A stretch of 64,000 nt of DNA from Butyrivibrio sp. (GCA_015056655.1 SVFV01000004.1:115788-179787), one strand, 5' to 3'; positions 52,048 through 59,681 are shown, counted from the stretch's first letter. Notes: a model not told the origin generated them from the letters alone. Translations and numbers: made by a program.

Positions 52048-52494
52048 ATGAGCATTTTATTTATCAACGCAAGCCCGAATAAAAACGGAAATACGGCTAA
52101 ACTGGCAAAAGAGCTTCTTGCCGGAAAAGAGTATGAAACTTTGAATCTGATTGACTATAAGATTTATGCCTATGGTCAGGAATACGCCGATGATCAGTTT
52201 GATGAGGTCATATCTGCGATCCGCAAGGCGGATATAGTAGTCATGGGTTCGCCGCTATACTGGCACAACATCTGCGGTCTTATGAGAAATTTCCTTGACC
52301 GCTGTTACGGCCCGATCGGACAGGGTGAGTTCAGTGGCAAGAATCTGTATTTCATCATGCAGGGTGCTTCACCAGAGAAGTGGCAGTTGGAAGCCTGCGA
52401 GTTTACAATGTCCCGTTTTGCCGGTCTGTATGGGTTTGCTTATAAGGGAATGGTTACCAATACGCAGGAAGCAAAGAACATTAGCGTAGGTTAA
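52048..52494 (+). CDS. NADPH-dependent FMN reductase-like flavodoxin-fold protein
   Basis: 148 residues. ILFINASPNKNGNTAKLAKE is the FMN/NADPH-binding start of the family; GSPLYWHNICGLMRNFLDR follows. Third flavodoxin-fold protein of the cargo region. It may transfer electrons from NAD(P)H to quinones or to its flavodoxin neighbours. Confidence 0.87.
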   Translation: MSILFINASPNKNGNTAKLAKELLAGKEYETLNLIDYKIYAYGQEYADDQFDEVISAIRKADIVVMGSPLYWHNICGLMRNFLDRCYGPIGQGEFSGKNLYFIMQGASPEKWQLEACEFTMSRFAGLYGFAYKGMVTNTQEAKNISVG

Positions 52495-52518
52495 ATTAGT
52501 ATTGGGGGTGATGTAGTT

Positions 52519-53580
52519 ATGAAAAAGAAAATATTATCACTCCTGCTTGCTGGTGTGGCTCTTTGTACTCTTGCAGCCTGTGGAAGTGAACAGGATTCTG
52601 TAGGAACTGTGGCGTCAACAGATATGGCGGAACTACAGAACGCAATAGAAGCAGATACGAAGGCGGAGGAAAAAATGAAGGAGTCATTTACCAGAAACGC
52701 AAGAGATATTCCAGATGAACTGGAAGCTATCTCAGATGAATATAGAAAACCTGCTGAACAGGAGGGTACCCTTGTAAGGCTGGATTATGAGACATGGGAG
52801 TCTTTTTCCTATGAGCAGCATAGCCAGAAGCTGACTAAGACGGCTTGGGTGTATCTGCCATATGGATATGACGAAACGCTGAAATATAATATCTTTTATC
52901 TCAGCCATGGCGGATGGAGTAATGAAGAAACGGTTCTTGGCACAGATAAACACCCATCGGAATTAAAATATGCAGTGGATCATGCGATTCAGGACGGACG
53001 CATGAAGCCGATGATTCTTGTATGCCCAACCTATAATAACACAAGCAGCCGAGACAGTGGGGATTACAGTCTTGCATTGAAACTGACAGACCAGTTTCAT
53101 AATGAATTATTAAATGACCTGATTCCTGCAGTAGAAGGCAAATATCATACCTGGGCGGACTATAATACCTCACCTGATAACCTGAAGATCGCCCGTGATC
53201 ACAGGGGGTTCGGCGGTTTTTCGATGGGTAGTGTGAATACTTGGCATACTTTCCAATATTGTCTGGATTACTTTCGGTATTATATGCCTATGAGCGGTAA
53301 TATGGGAGATGGTGCATGGATCGATTCGGTGGTTCGTTCTTCAGAATGGACGGATGAGGATTTCTTTATCTGGACGGCAACGGGAACGGAGGATTTTGCA
53401 GCATCTGGTTTTTCTTATCAGATTAACAGCATGGTGAATGAGTATAGTGATACCTTCCATCTGGCTAATAATGAGATTGAAGGAAATGTATCTTATAGAT
53501 TGTATGAGGGCGGAACTCACGGACCGGAAGCATCGAATCAATATACATTCAATGCTTTGTGTTGGTTCTGGAATGATTAA
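52519..53580 (+). CDS. Lipoprotein esterase, CE1/feruloyl esterase-like
   Basis: 353 residues. Signal peptide and lipobox CTLAACGS (Cys about 21), helical linker, then an esterase domain: TAWVYLPYGYDETLKYNIFY, LSHGGWSNEE, nucleophile GFGGFSMGSVNTW, and His in GGTHGPEASNQY. Similar to the CE1-type esterase modules of xylanases that free ferulic acid from plant cell wall. It is anchored outside. Fits a gut or plant-fibre habitat. Confidence 0.88.
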   Translation: MKKKILSLLLAGVALCTLAACGSEQDSVGTVASTDMAELQNAIEADTKAEEKMKESFTRNARDIPDELEAISDEYRKPAEQEGTLVRLDYETWESFSYEQHSQKLTKTAWVYLPYGYDETLKYNIFYLSHGGWSNEETVLGTDKHPSELKYAVDHAIQDGRMKPMILVCPTYNNTSSRDSGDYSLALKLTDQFHNELLNDLIPAVEGKYHTWADYNTSPDNLKIARDHRGFGGFSMGSVNTWHTFQYCLDYFRYYMPMSGNMGDGAWIDSVVRSSEWTDEDFFIWTATGTEDFAASGFSYQINSMVNEYSDTFHLANNEIEGNVSYRLYEGGTHGPEASNQYTFNALCWFWND

Positions 53581-53603
53581 GAACAAAGGGTATATTATTT
53601 TAT

Positions 53604-53643
53604 ATGGTCGGTAGAGATTGATTTCTTTACCGGCTATTTTTTT
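53604..53643 (+). terminator. Terminator at the end of the cargo operon
   Basis: Stem ATGGTCGGTAGAG / CTTTACCGGCTAT (12 pairs with G-U), 8-base loop, then seven T. Confidence 0.85.
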
Positions 53644-53651
53644 GCTCAAAA

Positions 53652-53680
53652 ATCGGAATAGAAGCTTTCCAGGGAACTTT
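53652..53680 (+). repeat. Bipartite motif copy 4, facing the recombinase operon
   Basis: ATCGGAAT at 53,652-53,659, 10-base spacer, CAGGGAACTTT at 53,670-53,680, then AGGGAGTAGG. The bases following the motif resemble those after copy 3. The next start is 34 bases downstream. A small AGTAG / CTACT stem follows. Confidence 0.75.
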
Positions 53681-53714
53681 AGGGAGTAGGAAAAACTACT
53701 CTTGGAGGTGCCCG

Positions 53715-53885
53715 ATGGATAAGCTTGAAATGACAACGGAACAGCAGCTCGCTTTTGACGGCTTTATTGATGTCATGGTTCAGATATACAAGATGACTTC
53801 TGACAAGATTGATTATTCAAAACTTGAAAAGGATAAAGACAAACAGAAAAATGGAAATGGTGCAGAGGATAAGGCGGAGGCTTGA
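53715..53885 (+). CDS. 56-residue protein preceding the recombinase
   Basis: ATG with GGAGG 6 bases upstream. Sequence begins MDKLEMTTEQQLAFDGFIDV; helical first half, Lys/Asp-rich tail (KLEKDKDKQKNGNG). It lies between the bipartite motif and the recombinase, the place of an excisionase or recombination directionality factor, but it shows no known fold. Candidate only. Confidence 0.55.
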   Translation: MDKLEMTTEQQLAFDGFIDVMVQIYKMTSDKIDYSKLEKDKDKQKNGNGAEDKAEA

Positions 53886-53999
53886 GGGCTTCCGCCAATT
53901 TCATTTTTGGGAAAGGAACAGATTGAAAAAATGGGCAAATACGGCTATAATGAAAACGTTGGGACACAACACGTAAGACTTGTAACGAAAGGAGATACT

Positions 54000-55682
54000 A
54001 TGGCAAACAAGAAAGTCAAAGTTTACACATACAAAAGAGTATCTACCTCGATGCAGGTCGATGGATACTCATTGGATGCGCAGAACGACCGTATGGAGAA
54101 GTATGCAGAATTCAATGACATGGTGATTGCCGGATCTTATTCTGATGAGGGTAAATCCGGTAAGAACATTGCCGGAAGAACCGACTTCCAGAGAATGCTG
54201 AATGATATTGCGGCAAAGAAGGATAATGTGAAGTTTGTGCTGGTGTTCAAGCTTTCACGTTTCGGACGTAATGCTGCGGATGTTCTGAATTCCCTTCAGT
54301 TCATGCAGGACTATGGTGTGAACTTAATCTGCATTGAGGATGGGATTGACTCAAGCAAGGAATCAGGAAAGCTAATGATCTCTGTTCTGTCAGCGGTTGC
54401 TGAAATTGAACGTGAGAACATTCTGGTTCAAACAATGGAAGGCCGGCGACAGAAGGCAAGAGAAGGCAAATGGAATGGTGGTTTTGCTCCGTATGGCTAT
54501 AAGCTTGTGGATGGAGAGCTGCAGATCGCTGAGGACGAAGCAGAGGCAATCAGGATTATCTTCGATAAGTTCACCCACACAAATATGGGCTATACGGGAG
54601 TGGTTAAGTACCTGGCTCAGCAGGGTATCAGTAAAAAAGCAAGGCAGAACGGACATCTGACAAGGTTTTCGGTCTCGACTGTAAAAGCAATACTGGATAA
54701 TCCGGTTTATTGTGGAAAGATCGCTTACGGCAGACGGAAAACCGAGAAGATTGAAGGCACAAGAAATGAGTTCCATATTGTGAAGCAGAATGAGTTCTCC
54801 GTTTATGACGGAAAGCATGATGCCATCATTTCTGAAGAAGAGTTTGAGCTTGCTAAAAAGAAGAGAGCAGCCACTGCAAAGCGCCTGGAAAAGAAACATG
54901 ATCTGGAGCATGAGCATCAGCTCAGCGGCATTGTAAAATGTCCTGTATGCGGAGCCGGCCTTGTAGGTAATGTAAACCGCAAAAAGAGAAAAGACGGAGC
55001 ATACTATAAGGAATACTACTTCTATGCCTGCAAGCATCGTCTGGAGGTGAATGGACATCGCTGCGATTATCATCATCAGTGGAATGAAGCATTGATAGAT
55101 GAAGCAGTTGCTCATGTGATCAGCCGTCTGGTTCAGAATCCTGACTTCGAAGAGAAGATGAAGGAAAAAATCAATATGTCCATTGATACCAGGGAAGCTG
55201 ATCAGTCTCTTGAAGCAGCAGAGAAGCAGCTGAGGCAGGCAATTGGAGTGAAGGACAAACTGATCGCTCAGCTTGACAACCTTGATATCACTGACAGAGC
55301 ATACGACCGTAAGTATAATGATCTGCAGGAACGTCTCGAAAATGCCTATGTCAAGATTACTGAACTCGAAGATGTGGTCGCTCAGTATCAGGAAGAAATC
55401 GAGAGTATCAGGAGAGAAAAGATCAGTGCAGATAATGTCTACAACTACCTGATTCTGTTCCATGATGCCTATGATCAGCTGCCGGATATCTGGAAGAAAA
55501 AATTCTTCCAGAGTTTCATTCAGGAGATCCAGTTATATCCGGAACAGCAGGAAAACGGGCAGGTTTTGAAGTCTATGAAGTTTAAGTTCCCGGTCTTCTA
55601 TAACGGTCAGACGATAGAGGAAATCCGTTGGGACAAAGAAAATACAGTCGAGACTGTAGTGTTGCTCACAAGAGTGAACTAA
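54000..55682 (+). CDS. Large serine recombinase (integrase) whose 3' end overlaps attR
   Basis: 560 residues from MANKKVKV with AAGGAG upstream. Resolvase domain (YTYKRVSTSMQVDGYSLDAQ with catalytic Ser), recombinase domain, zinc ribbon (CPVCGAGL...CKH) and a long coiled coil (about 415-490). The last codons read VETV then VLLTRVN. VETV is the att core shared with the methyltransferase; the last 7 residues are host-derived. In the circular form the frame would continue into the 98-residue tail now attached to the methyltransferase (about 651 residues). It drives integration and excision. Confidence 0.93.
   Translation: MANKKVKVYTYKRVSTSMQVDGYSLDAQNDRMEKYAEFNDMVIAGSYSDEGKSGKNIAGRTDFQRMLNDIAAKKDNVKFVLVFKLSRFGRNAADVLNSLQFMQDYGVNLICIEDGIDSSKESGKLMISVLSAVAEIERENILVQTMEGRRQKAREGKWNGGFAPYGYKLVDGELQIAEDEAEAIRIIFDKFTHTNMGYTGVVKYLAQQGISKKARQNGHLTRFSVSTVKAILDNPVYCGKIAYGRRKTEKIEGTRNEFHIVKQNEFSVYDGKHDAIISEEEFELAKKKRAATAKRLEKKHDLEHEHQLSGIVKCPVCGAGLVGNVNRKKRKDGAYYKEYYFYACKHRLEVNGHRCDYHHQWNEALIDEAVAHVISRLVQNPDFEEKMKEKINMSIDTREADQSLEAAEKQLRQAIGVKDKLIAQLDNLDITDRAYDRKYNDLQERLENAYVKITELEDVVAQYQEEIESIRREKISADNVYNYLILFHDAYDQLPDIWKKKFFQSFIQEIQLYPEQQENGQVLKSMKFKFPVFYNGQTIEEIRWDKENTVETVVLLTRVN
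55647..55658 (+). other. attR, right junction of the prophage
   Basis: GTCGAGACTGT, core GAGAC at 55,650-55,654, in codon phase GAG AC. as at attL. Right of it, VLLTRVN plus stop is a typical methyltransferase terminus. Confidence 0.7.
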
Positions 55683-55967
55683 TAGAAATCCTTGAATTTA
55701 CGCACTTTTTCGAGCATTTCACGTTTGATAAGACTGATTATTCTGAGCGTGGAAAGCACATGAAAAAGTATATTCGGGTAGTTGTAGCTGTCGAACTCGT
55801 GACAGTAGGTGCAAAAATAGAGCCTACGTCGTGACAGTAGTGCACTACTTGAATATGTCTGATATAAACAAAATAAGAATCGTCGGAAGACGCTTAACTT
55901 ACAGCATTTCCTGTGGGTTAGGCGTCTTTTTTTGTTTTATTTCAAATCTAAGAAAGGAGGAACGCCA
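55683..55967. other. 285-base gap at the start of the ICE
   Basis: Holds two copies of TCGTGACAGTAG (55,797 and 55,829) with a GTAGG / CCTAC stem between them, and the terminator-like hairpin at 55,888. A 24-codon frame from 55,762 has no ribosome site. No gene supported. Confidence 0.5.
55888..55934 (+). terminator. Terminator/attenuator upstream of repA
   Basis: Stem AGACGC-T-TAAC / GTTA-G-GCGTCT with a 17-base loop followed by seven T, 34 bases before the repA start. As it precedes a gene in the same direction it may be an attenuator controlling repA. Confidence 0.7.
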
Positions 55968-56933
55968 GTGGATTTTGATTATTTTTATGGCAGAGGGGCA
56001 GATCAATTTGCTTTTTATCAGATTCCTAAGATTTTGATTACGGATGAAAAATTTGCAGGAATAACGATGGAATCTAAAATTCTCTACTCCTTAATGCTGG
56101 ACAGAGCATCTCTTTCAGCAAAAAATGGATGGCTTGATGAAGATGGCAAAGTGTTTATTTATTACAAATTGGATCGGATTATGGCAGATATGCACTGTGC
56201 TAATCAGAAAGCAACGAAGATGCTAAAAGAGCTGGAAGATAAAGCCGGTTTAATAGAAAGACAAAAGCAAGGTCAGGGTAAGCCAACAAAAATCTATGTA
56301 AAGGACTTTGCTACCGGATTGCATGACTATGGGCCTGACAGAAGAATAATTCAGACTCATGAAAATCATGATTCTGAGACTAATGAAAATCATGAATCTA
56401 GAAATGTGATAATCACAGGTCCGGACTCATGGAAATCATGCACTAATAATACTAATTATAACAATACTGATTTTATTAATACCAATCCAATCAATCTATC
56501 GGCGGAATCAGCATCTCCGAGGATAAAGGTGGTAAAGTCACAGGAAAAGGAGGATTCGATAAGATTACGAGAACAATACGAGGATTATCTTAGAGAAAAG
56601 CTGGAAATAGACATATTGTCTCAAAGGAATCCTTACGAAGTCAGAAGAATTAATGAAATTCTTGAAATCATGATCGATGTGCTTAACAGCAAGGCAAAGA
56701 CAATCCGGATATCCGGAGAGGATAAACCAACAGAGGTGGTAAAAGCACAGTTTATGAAATTGGATTCAAGCCATATGGAATATATCCTGGATTGTTTCAA
56801 GCATCAAGCATCGGATATCCATAACATCAAGCAATACTTACTTACCACTATCTACAACGCACCACTAACAATAGATCACTATTATACAGCCAAGGTCAGT
56901 TATGACATGGCAAATTGGAAGGAGACAGTATGA
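55968..56933 (+). CDS. repA: RepA_N-type replication initiator, copy 1
   Basis: 321 residues from GTG preceded by AAAGGAGG. RepA_N domain: FDYFYGRGADQFAFYQIPKI and MESKILYSLMLDRASLSAKN, then winged-helix DRIMADMHCANQKATKMLKE. C-terminal domain: NPYEVRRINEILEIMIDVLN and YILDCFKHQASDIHNIKQYL. The middle of the gene holds four iterons (56,355-56,446). RepA_N plasmids carry their origin inside rep, so the origin may lie here. It allows the excised ICE to replicate. Stop overlaps parA start. Confidence 0.92.
   Translation: MDFDYFYGRGADQFAFYQIPKILITDEKFAGITMESKILYSLMLDRASLSAKNGWLDEDGKVFIYYKLDRIMADMHCANQKATKMLKELEDKAGLIERQKQGQGKPTKIYVKDFATGLHDYGPDRRIIQTHENHDSETNENHESRNVIITGPDSWKSCTNNTNYNNTDFINTNPINLSAESASPRIKVVKSQEKEDSIRLREQYEDYLREKLEIDILSQRNPYEVRRINEILEIMIDVLNSKAKTIRISGEDKPTEVVKAQFMKLDSSHMEYILDCFKHQASDIHNIKQYLLTTIYNAPLTIDHYYTAKVSYDMANWKETV
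56355..56446 (+). repeat. Four iterons in repA copy 1, candidate origin
   Basis: Repeat core TGAAAATCATGA at 56,361 and 56,385, degenerate TGATAATCACAG at 56,408 and TGGAAATCATGC at 56,431; period 24, 23 and 23 bases. The unit is about 22 bases, GACTCATGAAAATCATGA followed by TTCT in the first copy. Confidence 0.7.
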
Positions 56934-57733
56934 AAAAAGAAGCAACAATTATTGCTGTAGTTAACCAGAAAGGCGGTACAGCAAAGACTACCACAGTGGA
57001 AAACTTAGGAATAGGACTTTCAAAACAAGGGAAGAAGGTACTTCTAATAGATGCAGATCCCCAAGCGTCTCTTACGATCAGCCTGGGGTATCCACAACCT
57101 GATGATTTGGAACTTACACTCTCAGATCTTCTGAATGGAACAATAAGTGAAAATCCAGTGGCGCTGGATGAGGTGTTGATCCATCAGCAGGAAGGTATTG
57201 ATTTAATCCCTTCAAATATTTCTCTTGCGGGGTTAGAAGTATCACTTGTGAATACCATGAACAGAGAGCGTATTCTTAAGCAGTTTCTAGAGACACTGAG
57301 AGAAGATTATGATTACATTCTTTTGGATTGTATGCCGAGTCTTGGGATGCTTACTGTAAATGCTCTTGCAGCCTCTGATGCAACATTAGTTCCTGTTCAG
57401 GCAAACTATTTATCAGCAAAAGGCTTAGAACAATTACTTGCAACGATAAACCAGGTTAAGCGTCAAATTAATCCAAAGTTATGTATTGAAGGAATTCTAA
57501 TTACCATGGTAGAAGCTAGAACGAATTATGCCAAGGATATCAGCAATTTAATTCGTGATACCTACTGCAACAAGATAAATGTGTTTGAGACAGAGATTCC
57601 AAGATCAGTTAGAGCTGCTGAGACGAGTGCAGAAGGGAAGAGCATTTTTGCTTATGATCCTTCAGGCAAAGTCGCTGAAGCTTATTCATCATTAACACAG
57701 GAGGTGCTTAGCTATGACCAGAAGAGGAACTAA
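56930..57733 (+). CDS. parA: ParA partition ATPase
   Basis: 267 residues from MKKEATII. Deviant Walker A VNQKGGTAKTTTVENLG, Walker B-like ILLDCMPSLGMLTVNAL and DADPQASLTISLG. Chromosome/plasmid-type Soj/ParA without an N-terminal DNA-binding domain. It works with ParB to keep the extrachromosomal ICE. Overlaps repA by 4 bases. Confidence 0.94.
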   Translation: MKKEATIIAVVNQKGGTAKTTTVENLGIGLSKQGKKVLLIDADPQASLTISLGYPQPDDLELTLSDLLNGTISENPVALDEVLIHQQEGIDLIPSNISLAGLEVSLVNTMNRERILKQFLETLREDYDYILLDCMPSLGMLTVNALAASDATLVPVQANYLSAKGLEQLLATINQVKRQINPKLCIEGILITMVEARTNYAKDISNLIRDTYCNKINVFETEIPRSVRAAETSAEGKSIFAYDPSGKVAEAYSSLTQEVLSYDQKRN

Positions 57734-58622
57734 TATTAGCTTAAAGAGCTATGAAGATATTTTTACAACTGAAGAAAAGAGACAAGAGACCGGCGAGCAG
57801 GTTGTTATGATTCCGGTCAATCAGATTCATGAGTTTAAAAATCACCCATTCAAGGTGCTTGATGACGAGGATATGAGAAAAACTGTTGATAGTATTAGAG
57901 AATACGGAGTACTCGTACCTGTAATAATTCGTCCTGATGGTAATGGAGAATACGAGATGATTTCTGGACACAGAAGAAGGTATGCTTCCATCATGGCGGG
58001 GAAAAAAGAAGTCCCGGCAATTATTCGTGAAATGGACGATGATACAGCAACCATTTTGATGGTTGATTCTAATCTACAGAGGGAACATATTTTGCCAAGT
58101 GAAAGGGCAAAGGCTTATAAAATGAAGATGGAGGCACTAAAGCATCAGGGAAAGCGAACAGATCTTACTTCGTGTCAAGTTGGCACGAGGTTACGTGCAG
58201 ATGAAGAACTGGCAAAGCAAACCGGTGAAAGTGCTAGAACTGTGCAGAGGTTTGTAAGGCTAAACAATCTTATTCCAGAGCTTCTTGATCTTGTAGATGA
58301 AAAGAAAATAGCTTTTAATCCTGCAGTAGAGATTTCCTATATGAAGCCGGAAGAACAGAAAGAGTTTTATGAGGCAATGGAAATAGCACAGACTACTCCG
58401 TCATTATCACAAGCACAGAGATTGAAGAAATCTAGTCAGGAAGGGAATTGTACTGCAGAACTCATAGAAAGAATAATGGACGAGGAAAAGAAAAATCCTC
58501 TAAACCGTGTGGTGTTTGACAGTAGCATTCTTCAAAAATATTTCCCTCAGAAAACAACAGCTAGAGAGATGGAAATGCAGATTCTACAGCTATTGGAGCA
58601 ATGGGCAGGTAACAGAGCATAA
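57714..58622 (+). CDS. parB: ParB partition protein
   Basis: 302 residues; overlaps parA by 20 bases; AGGAGG upstream. ParB/Srx domain (IPVNQIHEFKNHPFKVLDDE, EYEMISGHRRRYASIMAGK with the CTPase-type HRR motif), then HTH (GESARTVQRFVRLNNLIPEL). It binds a parS site, which I could not identify. Confidence 0.94.
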   Translation: MTRRGTNISLKSYEDIFTTEEKRQETGEQVVMIPVNQIHEFKNHPFKVLDDEDMRKTVDSIREYGVLVPVIIRPDGNGEYEMISGHRRRYASIMAGKKEVPAIIREMDDDTATILMVDSNLQREHILPSERAKAYKMKMEALKHQGKRTDLTSCQVGTRLRADEELAKQTGESARTVQRFVRLNNLIPELLDLVDEKKIAFNPAVEISYMKPEEQKEFYEAMEIAQTTPSLSQAQRLKKSSQEGNCTAELIERIMDEEKKNPLNRVVFDSSILQKYFPQKTTAREMEMQILQLLEQWAGNRA

Positions 58623-58640
58623 ATAATATTTATCATGATT

Positions 58641-58667
58641 CCAGGCTCATGATTTTCATGAGTCTGG
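58641..58667. repeat. Inverted iteron/hairpin after parB
   Basis: Contains the exact reverse complement of the iteron GACTCATGAAAATCATGA (58,647-58,664). It forms a 12-pair hairpin CCAGGCTCATGA / TCATGAGTCTGG with a 3-base loop. It could be a RepA handcuffing or parS-like site, or a terminator; no T tract follows. Confidence 0.6.
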
Positions 58668-58686
58668 AAATATTATTGAATATTTA

Positions 58687-58748
58687 TGTCAGAAATACTG
58701 ACATTATAAATAGAGTGTGTTATTATAATGATGTCAGAAATGCTGACA
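58687..58748. repeat. Two palindromic operators TGTCAG-N5-CTGACA
   Basis: Copies at 58,687-58,703 and 58,732-58,748, 45 bases apart. The left one overlaps the -35 (CTGACA, 58,698-58,703) of a promoter with TATTAT at 58,721-58,726 (17-base spacer). The right one covers the region just before the ribosome site GGAGG. Confidence 0.75.
58698..58726 (+). promoter_or_regulatory. Promoter of the Xre regulator gene in the ICE
   Basis: CTGACA, 17-base spacer, TATTAT (or TATAAT 3 bases later). Flanked on both sides by the palindromes, so probably repressed by the regulator it transcribes. Confidence 0.6.
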
Positions 58749-58760
58749 TGGAGGTGCATT

Positions 58761-59081
58761 ATGGATAACACTATAGCTGATAGATTAAAAGAAGCAAGAA
58801 ATAAGGCAGGTATGCATCAAGAGGATGCTGCACGTTCTATGGAAATGTCGCGACCAACTCTTAGTGCGATTGAGTCTGGCAAGAGAGTAGTATCTGCAGA
58901 AGAAATTCGAGAGTTTTCTGCATTATATGATGTGTCCAGTAATTGGCTGCTCTATGGTGATAATTCTGAGGAAGAAGCCAGAATGAAGCGATTAGGTAAG
59001 TATTATCAACTTTATTCTAAGCTGAATGCTACAGAACAAAATGAGGTAATTAAGTTTATAGAACAGATATTGGATAAATAG
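58761..59081 (+). CDS. Xre-family transcriptional regulator
   Basis: 106 residues from MDNTIADR with GGAGG upstream. HTH_3: RLKEARNKAGMHQEDAARSM then EMSRPTLSAIESGKRVVSAE, followed by a short C-terminal helical dimerisation part. Probably binds the TGTCAG palindromes and represses itself, and may also keep ICE functions silent. Confidence 0.9.
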   Translation: MDNTIADRLKEARNKAGMHQEDAARSMEMSRPTLSAIESGKRVVSAEEIREFSALYDVSSNWLLYGDNSEEEARMKRLGKYYQLYSKLNATEQNEVIKFIEQILDK

Positions 59082-59092
59082 GGGGATTTATG

Positions 59093-59404
59093 ATGGCAAT
59101 AAGTGCATTTAGAGTTTTCATCCGTATAATATTGAAAATACTTCTCTTACCGGTACAGGCTGTTTTGACAGTCCTTATAGCTATGGTTCATTTTGCAAGT
59201 GGTGTGCTTGGTCTGGTTTGCGGAATAATTGGAGGCCTCTTTGTGCTATTATCCTTTACCTTTTTGTTTGCATCACCGATTGACTGGAAGATGTTTTTGG
59301 AGGCATTGATATTTGGCTCTATAATAGGTGCTTTACCACATATAATTTGCTATGCTGGAGACACTGTCCTAATAGCAATAAAAGAGTTTTTAGATATGAT
59401 TTGA
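59093..59404 (+). CDS. Small membrane protein
   Basis: 103 residues from MAISAFRV with GGGGGA upstream. Three hydrophobic segments (about 8-30, 36-58, 68-90), e.g. LGLVCGIIGGLFVLLSFTFL. No known family. Follows the Xre gene by 11 bases, so probably co-transcribed. Confidence 0.7.
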   Translation: MAISAFRVFIRIILKILLLPVQAVLTVLIAMVHFASGVLGLVCGIIGGLFVLLSFTFLFASPIDWKMFLEALIFGSIIGALPHIICYAGDTVLIAIKEFLDMI

Positions 59405-59681
59405 GTCAAAGGTACAAATAATACACCCAAAGGGCACTAAGAATACACTTGCCATGCATTTTCACAAGAAAATTCCTATGATATTATTACAATGGATTTA
59501 ATGAAGTGAAGCAAAAAACTTCCTTTGAGATCCTTTTCTGCAGAAAGTAAATAGGCAAAGTAAAGAGCGTCAGCTCGTGATTGTAAAGTCGCGAAGCCGG
59601 ACGCTTTTTTTATTGCCAAATTCGGTAAGCGCGCGCCGGTGTTTCTATTGATAATGCAAAAAGAAAAGGAGAAAACTGAAT
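59405..59681. other. 277-base gap before the DUF5688 gene
   Basis: AT-rich first half, then a structured part with the hairpin at 59,566 and a GC-rich GCGCGCGCCGG-like tract near 59,628. This could hold an oriT or a regulatory RNA; no diagnostic nick sequence was seen. Confidence 0.4.
59566..59611 (+). terminator. Stem-loop with T tract
   Basis: AGCGTC / GACGCT closing stem with a 28-base inner part that can fold further (GCTCG / CGAGC-like), then seven T. It is a terminator, or the 3' end of a small regulatory RNA. Confidence 0.55.

Larger units (their letters stand above)
772..55654 (+). mobile_element. Integrated prophage of about 54.9 kb with defence island and metabolic cargo, serine-recombinase type
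   Basis: The element is bounded by short att matches inside an rlmCD-type gene on the left and inside its own recombinase 3' end on the right. It has a full HK97-type head, a long-tail module with tape measure (siphovirus-like), a lysis module and a replication module, so it looks structurally complete. The extra loads are 12.8 kb of defence genes next to attL and about 9.3 kb of metabolic genes between endolysin and recombinase. Total length is near the upper end for this type of phage. Whether it can still package and excise cannot be told from sequence; no disrupted structural gene was seen. Confidence 0.75.

Noticed and set aside
54390..55463. 357-codon minus-strand frame opposite the recombinase
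   Set aside because: Shadow of a clearly coding plus-strand gene; no ribosome site or family motif.
55628..55834. Frame overlapping the recombinase end and running into the ICE gap
   Set aside because: Starts inside the recombinase in another frame and lacks a ribosome site; the part from 55,762 is only 24 codons.
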